From assembly GCF_937616625.2 (NCBI RefSeq), contig NC_065570.1, forward strand, positions 27,096,147 through 27,160,146: a DNA stretch of 64,000 nt, given 5' to 3'. The position numbers and the translations under genes are program-made. Below the pieces are notes generated by a model. The model was not told the DNA's origin. It saw only the letters and a program-made list of their open reading frames with translations, and ran no database searches. This DNA comes from Mercurialis annua (lineage: Eukaryota; Streptophyta; Magnoliopsida; Malpighiales; Euphorbiaceae). Shown one piece after another: positions 1-12,657 of the stretch (within the stretch, counting starts at the first letter, position 1; the number at the start of each line of letters is the position of its first letter).

Positions 1-3000
1 TCACCTTTTTTTCAATTTAAGCCAAACGTTTACAAACGTCACGAGACAAAACGAAACATTTCACCTTTTTAGCGATTTAAGCCAAACGTTTACTAACGTT
101 ACGAAACAAATCCAAACGTTTCACCTTTTTAGCGATTTAGGCCAAACATTTACAAACATTACGAAACAAATCCAAATGTTTCGCCTTTTTAGTAATTTAA
201 GCCAAACGTTTACAAGTGTTACGAAACAAATCCAAACGTTTCACCTTTTTAGCAATTTAAGCCAAATGTTTACAAACGTTACGAAACAAAACAAAATGTT
301 TAAAACGTAACGAAACAAATCCAAACGTTCAAATTTTTAGCGATTTAAGCCAAACCTTTGAAAAGGTTGCCAAACAAAACCAAGCGTTTCACCTTTTTTA
401 AAATTTAAGCCAAACATTTACAAACGTTACAAAACAAATCCAAGCGTTTCTCCTTTTTAGCAATATAAGCGAAACAAACGTTTACAAACGTTAAGTAACA
501 AACCCAAACATTTCACTATTTTAGCGATTGAAGCCGAACGTTTACAAACGTTACGAAACAAACCCAAACGTTTCACCTTTTGAGCAATTTATGCCAAAAC
601 GTTATGAAACAAATCCAAACGTTTCACCATTTTAGCGAATAAGCCAAACATTTACAAAGGTTACAAAATAAATCCAAATGTTTCATCTTTTAAGAGATTT
701 AAGCTAAACGTTTACAAACGTTACGAAACAAATCCAAACGTTTCACATTTTTAACGATTTAAGCCAAACCTTTACAAACGTTACGAAACAAAACCAAACG
801 TTTCACCTTTTTTGCAATTTAAGCCAAACATTTACAAACGTTACGAAACAAAAGCCAAGTGTTTCACCTTTTTAGCAATTTAAGCTAAACGTATACAAAC
901 GTAACGAAATAAATCCAAACGTTTCACCTTTTTAGCAATTTAAGCCAAACGTTTACAAACGTTACGAAACATATCCAAGCGTTTCACCGTTTTAGAAATT
1001 TAAGCCAAGCGTTTACAAACGTTACGAAACAAATCTAAAGATTTCACCTTTTTAGCAATTTAAGCCAAACGTTTACAAACGGTACGAAACAAATCCAAAC
1101 GTTTCCCCTTTTTAGCGATTTAAGCCAAAGGTTTACAAACGCTACGCAACAAATCCAAACGTTTCACCTTTGTAGCAATGTAAGTCAAACGTTTATAAAA
1201 GTTACGAAACAAATCCAAGCGTTTCACCTTTTAAGCGATTTAAGCCAAACGTTTACAAACTTTAAGAAACAAATCCAAATGTTTCGCCTTTTTAGCAATT
1301 TAAGCCAAACGTTTACAAACGTTACAAAGCAAATCCAAACGTTTCACCTTTTTAGCGATTCAAGCCAAACGTTTACAAAGGTTATGAAACAAATCAAAAT
1401 ATTTCACCTTTTTAGCAATTTAAGGAAAGCGTTTACAAACGTTACAAAACAAATCCAAGTGTTTCAGCTTTTTAGCAATTTAAACCAAACATTTACAAAC
1501 GTTACGAAACAAATCCAAGCGTTTCACCTTTTTTGCAATTTAAGGCAAACGTTTACAAACGTCACGAGACAAAACGAAACATTTCACCTTTTTAGCGATT
1601 TAAGCCAAACGTTTACTAACGTTACGAAACAAATCCAAACGTTTCACCTTTTTAGCGATTTAAGCCAAACGTTTACAAACATTACGAAACAAATCCAAAC
1701 GTTTCGCCTTTTTAGTAATTTAAGCCAAACGTTTACAAGCGTTATGAAACAAATCCAAACGTTTCACCTTTTTAGCAATTTAAGCCAAATGTTTACAAAC
1801 GTTACGAAACAAAACAAAATGTTTAAAACGTTACGAAACAAATCCAAACGTTCACATTTTTAGCGATTTAAGCCAAACCTTTGAAAACGTTGCCAAACAA
1901 AACCAAGCGTTTCACCTTTTTAAAAATTTAAGCCAAACGTTTACAAACGTTACAAAACAAATCCAAGCGTTTCACCTTTTTAGCAATATAAGCGAAACAA
2001 ACGTTTACAAACGTTACGAAACAAACCCAAACGTTTCTCCATTTTAGCGATTCAAGCCGAACGTTTACAAACGTTACGAAAGAAACCCAAACGTTTCACC
2101 TTTTGAGCAATTTATGCCAAAACGTTTACAAACGTTATGAAACAAATCCAAACGTTTCCGCTTTTCAGCGATTTAAGCCAAACGTATAAAACGTTATGGA
2201 GCAAATCCAAACGTTTCGCCTTTTTAGCAATTTATGCCAAGCGTTTACAAACGTTACAAAATAAATCCAAACGTTTCAACTTTTTAGCGATTGAAGCCAA
2301 ACATTTACAAAGTTTACGTAACAAATCTAAACGTTTCCCATTTTTAGCAATTTAAGCTAAACGTTTACAAACGTTACGAAACAAAAACCAAGTGTTTCAC
2401 CTTTTTAGCAATTTAAGCCAAACGTTTACAAACGTTATGAAAAAAATCCAAATGTTTCACTTTTTTAACGATTTATACAAAACGTTAACAAACGTTACGA
2501 AACAAATCCAAGCGTTTCCTCTTTTAGAAATTTAAGCCAAACGTTTACAAACGTTAAGAAACAAATCCAAGCGTTTCCCCTTTTAAACAATTTAAGCCAA
2601 ACATTTGCAAACGTTACGAAAAAAATCCAAACGTTTCACCTTTTTAGCGATTTAAACTGAACGTTTACAAACGTTACGAAACAAAACCAATTGTTTCACC
2701 TTTTTAGCGATTTTAGCCAAACGTTTACAAACGTTAAGAAACAAATTCAAACGTTTCACCATTTTAGCGATTTAAGCCAAACGTTACGAAACAAATCAAG
2801 ACGTTTCACCTTTTTAGCGATTTAAGCCAAATGTTTACAAGAGTTACGAAACAAATCCAAACGTTTCTCCTTTTTAGCGATTGAAGCCAAACGTTTAAAA
2901 AAGTTACGAAACAAATCCAAACGTTTCACATTTTCAGCAATTTAAGCCAAAAGTTTAAAACGTTAAGAAACAAAACCAAGCGTTTCACCTTTTTAGCGAT

Positions 3001-4669
3001 TTAAGCCAAACGTTTACAATTGTTACGAAACAAATCCAAGCTTTTCCACCTTTTTAGCAATTTAAGCCAAACATTTACAAACGTTACAAAACAAATCCAA
3101 ACGTTTCACTTTTTTAGCAATTTAAGACAAACGTTTAGAAACGGTCCGAAACAAATCCAAACGTTTCACCATTTTATCGAATTAAGCCAAACATTTACAA
3201 AGGTTACGGAATAAATCCAAATGTTTCATCTTTTAAGCGATTTAAGCTAAACGTTTACAAACGTTATGAAACAAATCCAAACGTTTCACATTTTTAACGA
3301 TTTAAGCCAAACCTTTACAGACGTTACGAAACAAAACCAAACGTTTCACCTTTTTTGCAATTTAAGCCAAACATTTACAAACGTTACGAAACAAAAACCA
3401 AGTGTTTCACCTTTTTAGCAATTTAAGCTAAACGTTTACAAACGTAACAATACAAATCCAAACCTTTCACCTTTTTGGCAATTTAAGCCAAACGTTTACA
3501 AACGTTATGAAACAAATCCAAGCGTTTCACCGTTTTAGAAATTTAAGCCAAGCGTTTACAAACGTTACGAAACAAATCTAAAGATTTCCCCTTTTTAGAA
3601 ATTTAAGCAAAACGTTTACAAACGGTACGAAACAAATCCAAACGTTTCACCTTTTTAGCGATTTAAGCCAAAGGTTTACAAACGCTACGAAACAAATCCA
3701 AACGTTTCACCTTTTTAGCAATGTAAGTCAAACGTTTATAAAAGTTACGAAACAAATCCAAGCGTTTCACCTTTTAAGCGATTTAAGCCAAACGTTTACA
3801 AACTTTACGAAACAAATCCAAACGTTTCGCCTTTTTAGCAATTTAAGCCAAACGTTTACAAACGTTACAAAGCAAATCCAAACGTTTCACCTTTTTAGCG
3901 ATTGAAGCAAACGTTTAATAACGTTACGAAACAAATCCAAATGTTTCACCTTTTTAGCGATTTAAGCCAAACATTTACAAACGTTTCGAAACACATCCGA
4001 ACGTTTCACCTTTTTAGCGATTCAAGCCAAACGTTTACAAAGGTTATGAAACAAATCAAAATATTTCACCTTTTTAGCAATTTAAGGAAAACGTTTACAA
4101 ACGTTACAAAACAAATCCAAGCGTTTCAGCTTTTTAGCAATTTAAGCCAAACGTTTACAAACGTTACGAAACAAATCCGAGCGTTTTACCTTTTTTGCAA
4201 TTTAAGACAAACGTTTACAAACGTCACGAGACAAAACGAGACATTTCACCTTTTTAGCGATTTAAGCCAAACGTTTACTAACGTTACAAAACAAATTCAA
4301 ACGTTTCACCTTTTTAGCGCTTTAAGCCAAACGTATAAAAACATTACGAAACAAATCCAAACGTTTCGCCTTTTTAGTAATTTAAGCCAAACGTTTACAA
4401 GCGTTATGAAACAAATCCAAACGTTTCATCTTTTTAGCAATTTAAGCCAAATGTTTACAAACGTTACGAAACAAAACAAAATGTTTAAAACGTTGCGAAA
4501 GAAATCCAAATATTCACATTTTTAGCGATTTAAGCCAAACCTTTGAAAACGATGCCAAACAAAACCGAGCGTTTCACCTTTTTAAAAATTTAAGCCGAAC
4601 GTTTACAAACGTTATAAAACAAATCCAAGTGTTTCACCTTTTTAGCAATATAAGCGAAACAAACGTTTA
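1..4669. repeat. 60-bp satellite array, block A
   Basis: This block is a head-to-tail array of a 60-bp monomer and begins before the window. Each monomer holds the motif AAACGTT about three times, an A/T-rich part reading CCTTTTTAGC(G/A)ATTTAAGCC, and ACGAAACAAATCC. Single monomers vary by about 5-15%. The larger pattern repeats too: the variant CGTCACGAGACAAAACGA recurs near 35, 1560 and 4220, and the variant around 1381 recurs near 4043. This indicates higher-order repeats of about 1.53 and 2.66 kb. Because 60 is a multiple of three, several frames stay open for up to 200 codons; I treat these as by-products. No gene is seen. Confidence 0.97.
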
Positions 4670-4674
4670 CAAAC

Positions 4675-5152
4675 TGTTCGCCTGGAAATATTCCGGACTC
4701 GAATCTTTGAATTTATAATCGGGATCGGTTTGAGGTTTGATATGTTAACGAGCCTATGTAGATATTCGCAGGGCTTGTTTGGTTAAAAACACTTAACCAC
4801 GTGATCTAAAAGTAATAATCTGGGAGTTATGAACTCAGGCGAGATTAATACCGAAAACTACTCCTAAATTAAAACAATCCGGAGATTGCGAGATAAAAAG
4901 CAGTCGGCTTGGTTTTTGATTGATTGATTTGTTGATGAAAAAATAATGAATCTCTGAGCTATTTATTGCTCCTCCTAATCAAGACTCCTAATCCAACTAA
5001 GACTAAGACTCTAATAGAGAATCACTCCTAATGAGCTACAAATTCCTATAAAATAGAAAAAAGCAATAATAAAAAAGGCTTTTCGTTAGGCCTGAATCCC
5101 TGATAAGCCCACATGAAGTTCTACCCAGTAATTTCCTGGGCCGGTGTAAACA
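4675..5152 (-). repeat. Element 1, 3' LTR
   Basis: This is a direct copy of 15952-16429 with identical length and about 10 substitutions. It is the 3' LTR because the gag-pol genes read on the minus strand. The TATA region that is a perfect palindrome in the other LTR has one change here (TTTATT for TTTATA near 4962-4967). Confidence 0.95.
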
Positions 5153-5162
5153 ATGCCCCCAA
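5153..5162 (-). other. Element 1 polypurine tract
   Basis: Read on the minus strand, TTGGGGGCAT lies directly before the 3' LTR. A purine-rich stretch at this point is where plus-strand DNA synthesis is primed in LTR retrotransposons. Confidence 0.75.
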
Positions 5163-5480
5163 CAAGCTTGAAACAATTATTTTTGGGCTTGTTCTTTTCC
5201 TTTTCCCTCTGGTACTTGCTGGCCCAGCAATAAGGCCCAAAACTCTGAGAAGGAAGTTTAAAGGGGTGCGCATCTATTGACTCCTTGGTACCCCCTTCGT
5301 GCCACGTCATTGCCAACTGTCCTCCACGATGCCACGTCCTGGTCCCACGACCTCTTGGCTTCCTCTGATTTTGTCTTTTAAGAAAAACACCACCTCATTC
5401 CATCACTTACCTACTCTCTCTGCATTTAACAAGCTTTCTCTCTCCTCAGCAACCTCGAGCAATTTACCAAGTCTTTTTTG
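5163..5480 (+). promoter_or_regulatory. Upstream region and 5' leader of antisense gene, element 1
   Basis: This stretch lies between the polypurine tract and the predicted leader intron of the antisense gene. It holds no convincing ORF and I see no clear TATA box. The part from about 5370 onward is pyrimidine-rich (CTCTCTCTGC, TCTCTCTCCTC), as in many plant 5' leaders. The promoter must be in here or in the LTR, but the sequence does not show where. Confidence 0.35.
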
Positions 5481-5562
5481 GTAAGCTTTCGTCCTCGCCT
5501 TTCTTAACTTTGATTCACCCTTTTAGTCAATCACCTAACTGAGGTATCTCCGTTCTTTACAG
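5481..5562 (+). other. Predicted 5'-UTR intron of antisense gene, element 1
   Basis: The donor TTG/GTAAGC and the acceptor CTTTACAG enclose 82 bases. The acceptor lies five bases before ATGG at 5568, which is in a good initiation context. An 82-base AT-rich intron is normal for plants. Element 2's antisense gene has a predicted leader intron in the same place. Confidence 0.55.
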
Positions 5563-5567
5563 TTACC

Positions 5568-6974
5568 ATGGCAGCCCCCAACGATACCATCGCCTCCCAA
5601 GTGACCGATAAGATTACCGAGATCCGTACTGCAGCTCCGAATACCGACTTTCAGGTAATAATAAAAACTACTGACAATCAAGAATGCGTCGGTCCAATTC
5701 TTGTTTCGCCCAGCCATCTGTGTGACATCGCTACCCCGTTTCATGAAGAAGTTCCACCTCGCTTTTCGCTCCCTCACCAATCATCTATCTGGGTAAACAC
5801 CATGTTCCGAAACTGGCCGACTGAACACAAAGGGTACCAAGAATGGGTCACCAGACTAAAACCTCACTTCGGCCAACTATGGAAGGATATCGGTATTTAT
5901 GACATGATCAACCTCTGTAAGGCAAGTAGGCCGATAGCGAAGCACTACATCATGGGCGCTTCTCTCTTCTGGTCAATTGCCGTCCATTGCTTCTGTTTCA
6001 AGTTCGGCATGATGACGATCACTCTACTGGACATGGCAGCTATCCTCAATATCCCAATCACCGGCGAACGTATATCGCCCAACCTAGACGCCGAAGTACC
6101 TCCCTTCAAACTGACAAAGGCTCAACGAAGCTACGGCCCCTTTGTTAAACTGTTCATGGGCGAAGAACATTACAAGACCGACGTTAAGGAACACATCGCC
6201 TTCCTTGCTTTCTTTATTGCCAAGTTCGTCCTCTGCACTTCCTCCTTCAGAGTGACTACAGATTGCTTCAACCTTGCCGCTACTCTTGCTGAAGGGCGAA
6301 AATGCAACCTTGGGGAATTTATGCTCGCCCATCTGTACCGAAGCCTTAATGAGATCGCCCCCCATGGTGACAAGAGGATCTTCCAGTGCCCAAGTGGGCC
6401 TCTGTGGGTGTTGCAGTTATGGCTTGCTTTATACTTCCCTGAGATGTTTGAGGTCGGCCCTCAGATCAAGGCCGAACTTTGCGGGTACCAATTAATCGCC
6501 GTTGGTACTCGCCTGCCTCACGTGCTGGATGTGTTGGAGGTTTTTACCAACTCTATTAGAGCTTCGGAACTGTTTTGCCCGATACTCAACCTGAAATATC
6601 TCCCTTCATGGCTTTTCGTCGCCTGGGATTGTGAAGATACAGATGAGGCTAGGGCCGATCCATGGCTAAAGCTCGGGGGCCAATATTGGGGCAGTTCTTT
6701 GAAGTCCCAAAATCTTATCGCCGGCTTGGAATACAGTCGTAGTAGTATTGAAGCCTATTGCCCCAACTATGTCGCCCGTCAATTCGGCTATTGTCAAGGA
6801 ATTCCCTGTCCTTTGTTGATCTCCGTCAACAATCGCGGGACCTATAAACCGTCAATCGAAGATTACCCCGACCTTCAATTCATTCTTCGCCTTAACAGGG
6901 CTTATCTTCCCCCCATTTCTGAAATTTCTCGCCCTTCTATTTCCCCTTCCTGTACCTCCGAATACGAAAGCTAG
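5568..6974 (+). CDS. Antisense gene of element 1: plant mobile domain (PMD) protein
   Basis: This 468-residue frame runs opposite to gag-pol. Residues about 80-330 match the plant mobile domain (the 'aminotransferase-like' PF10536 family that includes MAIN and MAIL1): a WV..L.P.FG..W...GIYD motif, then SLFWS, FGMMTITLLDMAAIL..PI.GE and GPLWVLQLWLALYFPE. The host family is nuclear and tied to gene silencing, and copies are known inside Ty3/gypsy elements. The ATG at 5568 follows a predicted leader-intron acceptor by five bases. The frame ends with TAG at 6972-6974. No good donor joins it to the coding exons from 7092 onward, so either the stop is original or a splice site has been lost. Codon use is less AT-rich than the satellite. 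Function in the element is unknown. Confidence 0.8.
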   Translation: MAAPNDTIASQVTDKITEIRTAAPNTDFQVIIKTTDNQECVGPILVSPSHLCDIATPFHEEVPPRFSLPHQSSIWVNTMFRNWPTEHKGYQEWVTRLKPHFGQLWKDIGIYDMINLCKASRPIAKHYIMGASLFWSIAVHCFCFKFGMMTITLLDMAAILNIPITGERISPNLDAEVPPFKLTKAQRSYGPFVKLFMGEEHYKTDVKEHIAFLAFFIAKFVLCTSSFRVTTDCFNLAATLAEGRKCNLGEFMLAHLYRSLNEIAPHGDKRIFQCPSGPLWVLQLWLALYFPEMFEVGPQIKAELCGYQLIAVGTRLPHVLDVLEVFTNSIRASELFCPILNLKYLPSWLFVAWDCEDTDEARADPWLKLGGQYWGSSLKSQNLIAGLEYSRSSIEAYCPNYVARQFGYCQGIPCPLLISVNNRGTYKPSIEDYPDLQFILRLNRAYLPPISEISRPSISPSCTSEYES

Positions 6975-7091
6975 TGGGCTTCAGTTATCGAGTCTTTCTT
7001 CGACCTCTCGCCCAAAGAAATACTAAGTCTTCATAATTTTCAATTACCTCTATCTCGAAACCCTACTCATGCCGATCTGTTTCTTTTGCAG

Positions 7092-8794
7092 GCACCAAAA
7101 CGCCCCAAATTTGAAGGTAATCTCTTTCACCTTTTTGAAATAGCTAGATTTGAGCGTTTTTATAAGTTTAAATACGACCCACTAGATCGCCCTGGTATGA
7201 ACCTTAGGATGCAACGCCATAGGCGAATGACTAGGCATAAATACGACGAAAAAATGAAAAAGGTCTGGAAAGAACATTATGAAAGTAAATATTCCTACGA
7301 ATTCTACCTTGCCCATATTCGCCCAAAATTTAAATATAAAAGTCCACCAGTACCCAAAGTCAACATGTCTACACCCAACCCCATAAAACTTCCAAAGAAA
7401 AGGGTAAAAAAACGAAAACCTGAAATAACAAGTGAAGGTGTGACCTATACCGGTATCAGATGCCCATCTGATGCTGAGGCGATAAATGAACTTGTTCGAA
7501 TTGGTTATGTTAGAATACCAGGTAAACAGGTCCCTTTTGAATTCCCTTAAAGTTTCACCATTATTCGCCTGCTAATTTTTTGTTTCCTTTCAGTCGGCGT
7601 GCCTCGATGGAACAAAGGAGATGTCTTTGACACCGATGGTGAGGAAGATGTCAAAGCGAAGAAGGCGAGGCATAAACGCCCTGCAAAGAAACCGTCTAAG
7701 AAAGAGCCGAAGGCCAAGAAGGCGAAGAAGGAAACGACGGGGTCACGTATGTTTGACCCTATTCCCAAGGAAGCTCCATCTCAACCCAGCGCCCACTCCT
7801 CTTCAAGGGGCGATACAGAGACGGCCGACGAACAGACCGGGGATGAAGGCCGTTCAACTCATCAGTCCCTATCTCAAAAGACCCCTTCTGAAGCAAACCC
7901 TTCTGAGACAACCCCTACAGTATCCCAGATGTTGACCTTCTCGCCGCTGCCACCGTTGCTGTCGCCGCTGAGTTCATCTCTGGCTAACTTACCAGCACGC
8001 CTTGACTCCAATAAAACGAAGGTACCCCTTATCGATTATTCCTCGCCCCAATAGTAAATTTGCAGCTGATATTTTACTGTGGCAAAACTTGGCAGATTCT
8101 TGATGACGCACCTGCTGATGATGACGTGGCAGCTAAGGCGGCGGCTTTTCTGGATTCTGACAGCGAAGAAGATATCTCGCCCATTCCAGAGAGTGAAATG
8201 CGCGAAGTGACCAGCGGTTCTACCGAAAACTGGGGCGATCATCTGGACGTCATCTCTGGGCTGAAGTCCCAAGGTACTACTCTTTTCAAATCGCCAAAGG
8301 ACCTTGAGCGGCTTCAGAAGTCAGCAACTGCCCTGGCCGATGCTCCCCCAGAAGTTCTTAGCGAGAAAGCTCGAGGTGCAATGGCCAAGCTATCTGCGTC
8401 GCTCCCAGCTTTCCGGGCGATCTATGCTGAATCAACCACTATTCAGTCCAATCATGACGAGCTGATCGCCCAGGAGAACGTTGCTAAAGAGAAGCTGGAA
8501 GGGTTGAAGGTGAATGTAAAGTCGGCTGTTTCAACTCTTAAGTCTCGCCGGGATAATGCCAAAAATCTTAGGGAAAAAGTTGCTGCCCTAAAGCTGGAAC
8601 TGGAAACCGAAGAGAAAGCCATTGGTGAGCTCGAAGTGTCTATGGACAAAGACCTTCTCGAGGGTGTTGGTGTAAAGAAGAGCCGAAGCGAGCTGAAACA
8701 GAGTATCGCTAATTTGAAGCCTAAGGTGGCCGAAGCTCGTACCCAATTCAGCACTCTCCGCAGCGAGCTGGGCGACATATTCAGCCACTTCTAA
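7092..8794 (+). CDS. Antisense gene of element 1: downstream exons with basic linker and coiled coil
   Basis: Three exons join in one frame: 7092-7521, 7594-8021 and 8096-8794 (or from 8066), together 519 codons including the stop. Acceptors are TCTTTTGCAG, TTTCCTTTCAG and TTGGCAG; donors are CCAG/GTAAAC and GAAG/GTACCC. The phases agree at both joins (phase 1, then phase 0). The first exon is rich in Lys, Arg and Tyr. The second has a strong nuclear-localisation-like run (KKARHKRPAKKPSKKEPK) and a Ser/Pro/Thr-rich tail. The third is acidic and then a long coiled coil (ALKLELETEEKAIGELEVS). This is probably the C-terminal part of the PMD gene just upstream, although no join across 6974-7092 can be read. 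A second phase-1 donor at 7116 (GAAG/GTAATC) would skip most of the first exon. Confidence 0.6.
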
Positions 8795-9186
8795 TTTTTT
8801 AAGTCCAGAACAATTTTATCATTTTGTATTTTTGTACTAGTCCCGAATTTTAGTACTCTTTGATCGGCCTGGGGGCCGCATCTTGTTTTCTGCAAATTTA
8901 ATATTTATTCGGCCAGAGAGCCGAAAGTTTTTCCATTTATTCATGCCTTGTCTGATTATTCTCATATTATCGGTCCATAGTTGGTCCGATACGAAATAAT
9001 GTTATTTATTATTAAAAAACAATTACAAAATGTTGAGAAAAACGGAGGACCCGTTGAAAAAACTCAACTAATGTGAACCGCCGAAATGTAAATGGTACCA
9101 CCAAATGATCGGCGTTTACATATATTCGCCGAGTACTCCGTGAATTTTAACATTCCAGGACGCTCGGCGGAAAGTTACAAACAACA
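8795..9186. other. Space between convergent antisense gene and pol, element 1
   Basis: These 392 bases lie between the stop of the plus-strand antisense gene (8794) and the stop of minus-strand pol (9187). No ORF or structural RNA is seen. The sequence is AT-rich with words such as TTTGTATTTTTGTACT that could serve as 3' processing signals. It must hold both transcript ends. Confidence 0.5.
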
Positions 9187-12100
9187 CTATTCTTCGTTGG
9201 CTTCAAATAACCGACGGTCTACGCCCTCCCAACAGCTAGGGACGTACTTTTTTAGGAATTGACCGTTGATCGCCCTGTCGTGTTCTTCCCCATCAATGTT
9301 CGCCAACAAGTATGCACCGCCTGATAACTTGTTGACCACAATAAAGGGGCCTTCCCAGTTGGGGCTCCATTTGCCCAGTCGAGAATCTTTATGGCTGATA
9401 GGCAAGACTGCCTTCCACACTATGTCGCCCACCGAAAATGTCTTTCTTTTTTTCTCGTTTGTTGTAAGCCCTCTCGACCCTTCTTTTCTGGGCTTCAAGG
9501 TGATCTAACGCCGTCAAACGTTCTTCGTCAAGGTCAAGAGAATCAATCACCATCTTGTCGAAGTAATCATCTTTGGACAATTCGCTCTGGTATCTGCGGC
9601 GGGTAGACGTGACAGTCAGCTCCATTGGCAACATCGCATCATAGCCATATACCAGTCTGAAAGGCGAAGTCCCAGTAGCCGACTTCTGACTGGTTCTATT
9701 CGCCCAAACGGCTTCTGATAAAAACACATGCCATTGTCTCGGGTTTTCTTCAATCATCTTTTGAACTATGAGCTTGATAGCTTTGTTCGTGGCTTCGGCT
9801 TGTCCGTTGGCTTGGGCGTAGTACGGTGTTGAATGTAACATTTTTATCTTCATTTGAGAGGCCCACCAACTTATGTCGCCTCCTGTGAACATCGTCCCTT
9901 GATCTGTGGTTATAGACTCGGGCAACCCGTGTCGGTAGACGATGTATTCTTTGAAGAACTTGATCACCGCTTCCTGTGTCGGCGACTTCAAAGGTTTAGC
10001 TTCGACCCATTTGGTAAAATAGCAAGTGGCGATAATCACAAAAGCATGACCGTCTGACGAGCCAGGGTATATCTTCCCTATAGGTCGACTGCCCATCCTC
10101 TGAATGGCCATGGCTTGATAATGGAGTGCAGGTCTTCGGCCGGGACGTGCTGTATCGGGCCGAATTTTTGACAGGCTTCACAACCTTTGGCATATCTTAT
10201 GCAGTCATGTTCCATTTTCGGCCAGTAAAAACCGTATTTATGGATCAACCACCTCATTCTGGGACCCGCCTGGTGAGCGCCTGCTATTCCTTCGTGTACC
10301 TCGGCCATTGCAAGCATAGCTTCTTTTGGACCGATGCACCTGAAGAGTAGCCCTTCAAAGCACTTCTTATATAGTTCGCCGGCTAACACAACGTAATTCA
10401 GGGCCAACGTTCTCAACCTCCTATCCGTGGGATCTGGTTCTTCAAACCATTTCAGGAGCTCGACCCTCCAATCTTGGGTGACGTCCAGCTGGTAAACCGA
10501 GAATTGTCTTTCGTCGATCGTGATGCCCCCGGTGTGGAGATTCGGCGTTTCCCTCTCTATAGCGTCGAACTGATGGTTTACCTTGTAACCACTACCGTGC
10601 TGAGCTAGGTCGTTTGTAACGCTGTTATCGGCCCTCTCTGTGTATTCTATCCTCGTATCCTGAAAGCCTTCGATCAAGTGTTTCGCCTTGTTGCAATATC
10701 TCACCCATATCTCGGACTCGCATTTGAATTCTCCTGTCACTTGTTTAACGACTAGCAAATAATCTCCTTTTACGCTGATCGCCTTTTCCCCCAGCTCGGC
10801 TAAAACCTCGAAACCGAATATTAAGGCCTCATATTCTGCTTGATTGTTAGTACATTCGAACTGGAGTCTGAATGACAACTGGTAGGATGCTCCCAAGGGC
10901 GTGATGATGTGAACTCCGGCGCCTGCCCCCTGGCTTGTCCTGGACCCGTCGAACCACATCTCCCATATGGCGATGTCGCAAAACGTGACCGTTTCTTCCC
11001 TGAGGGTAACTCCAGGGTGATCGGCCAAGAAATCTGCCAGCACTTGTCCTTTCACTGCTTTTTGGGGAACATACACTAATGTAAATTCGGACATCGCAAT
11101 CGCCCATTTCCCAATCCGATTCCTTAAGTACGGTTTTGATAAAATATACTTAATGATGTCGGTCTGGGACAACACGTATACTACGACTGGCAACATATAG
11201 TATCGCAGCTTACAACACGTGAAGTACAGGCATAGACACATTTTTTCTATGTCGGTGTAGCGAATTTCTGTGTCCGTCAGTCCTCGGCTTAAATAGTAGA
11301 CCGCCCTTTCTACCCCATCGTCCTCTTGGGCGAGCTTACAACCCAGGGATTCGTGTGCAGCCGATAGATACAACAATAGTGGTTTGTTCGGCTTTGGGGG
11401 GGTCATAACCGGAGGTCTCGCCAAGTAACCCTTTAGATCCTCAAACACCTTCTGTTGCTCGGCCGTCCATATCCACTCATCGGTCTCTTTTCCTCGTAGC
11501 AAAACACTCCAGCTGCGAAGTCGGCCTGCTGTGTTCGCTATGAATCGCCTAAGGAAATTAATTTGACTGATGAGCCTCTGGAGCTGCTTCTTGGTTTTTG
11601 GTGGTTCAGCATTGATGATCGCCTTGGCTTTGTTCTTATCTATCTCTACTCCCCGCTGGTGAACCAAGAAACCCAAGAAGTTGCCAGCCGACACACCGAA
11701 CGCGCATTTCAGAGGGTTCATCTTCAACCCATTGCATTGGATTCGTTCAAAACCTTTCCGGAGGTCGGCCAAATGGACTTCACTGGTATTTGATTTGATC
11801 ACGACGTCGTCAATGTAAACTTCAAGACAGTCGAGGCCTCTGAACATCTTGTTCATCGCCCTTTGATATGTTGCCCCCGCGTTTTTTAAGCCGAAAGACA
11901 TTACGACCCATTCGTAAGCTCCGATCGGCCCAGGGCATCGAAAGGCTGTTTTGGAGACGTCCTCTTTGCTGATTGGAACTTGGTTATACCCCGAGTGTGC
12001 GTCGAGGAAGCTGAGTATCGTGTGTCCTGCTGCCCTGTCTATTAGCATGTCGGCTACCGGCATCGGATATTCGTCCTTGGGTGTGGCCAGATTGAGGTTC

Positions 12101-12657
12101 CGAAAATCTACGCATACTCTTAGCTTTCCGTTTTTCTTCATCACCGGTACGATGTTGGAGAGCCATTCGGTGTACTGGGCTTCCCGAATAAACTTGGCAT
12201 CTTCCAGCCGCTTAATTTCATCCTGGATGAGAGTATCCACTTCCCTGGACATTCGCCGGGGAGGTTGCCGAAATGGCCGAAACCCACTTTTCAATGGAAG
12301 CTTATGCTCGGCGATATCAGGATCAAGGCCTGGCATCTCATCATACGACCAGGCGAAACAGTCGCGGAACTCGATGAGTAGAGCAACCAGTTGTTCTCTG
12401 AATCCCTCCTCTAGTCCTGCGTTGATATATATAGGCTTGGGCGATTCATTCGTCCCCAGATTAACTTCGAGGAGGTCATCTTGTACTTGGGCGGGATCAT
12501 CTTCTAGCTTCCCGGTTGCCAATCGTATGTCCCCAATTCGCAACGATCCTGTTGGGTCTTGATCTTGGTCCTCGTAGATGCATTCGGCCGATGTAATATC
12601 GTACAGCGCGGTTAACTGTCTTATTTTCTCCCTCAATTCTTTATGTCGTGCTATCAT
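9187..12657 (-). pseudogene. Element 1 pol: reverse transcriptase, RNase H, second RNase H, integrase
   Basis: The 859-residue first part (12657-10078) holds reverse transcriptase (residues about 110-300, with VCVDFRNLN, LSFLDAHSGYNQ and the catalytic YIDD near residue 280), a standard RNase H (about 424-545) and a second, archaeal-type RNase H (about 565-690, starting MWFDGS, with NNQAEYEAL). The integrase zinc finger follows (H..H near 786, C..C near 830). A one-base frameshift near 10085, just after the first integrase aspartate (GWAVDL), moves the rest to another frame (10111-9389, with TDQG and the GQAEA glutamate). A second frameshift lies in the T7 run at 9447-9453, and the integrase C-terminus ends at 9187. 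The double RNase H places this in the Tat lineage. Its ATG overlaps the stop of the protease frame as ATGA. The two frameshifts should block integrase. Confidence 0.9.

Noticed and set aside
1279..4525. Long ORFs (194 and 207 codons) encoding 20-residue repeats, and similar frames in all satellite blocks
   Set aside because: They arise from the 60-bp period. Frames begin and end at chance variants, similar frames exist on the other strand, and no start context or conservation supports translation.
11951..12562. Plus-strand ORF of 203 codons opposite reverse transcriptase of element 1
   Set aside because: It mirrors a clear RT coding frame and has no recognisable domain.
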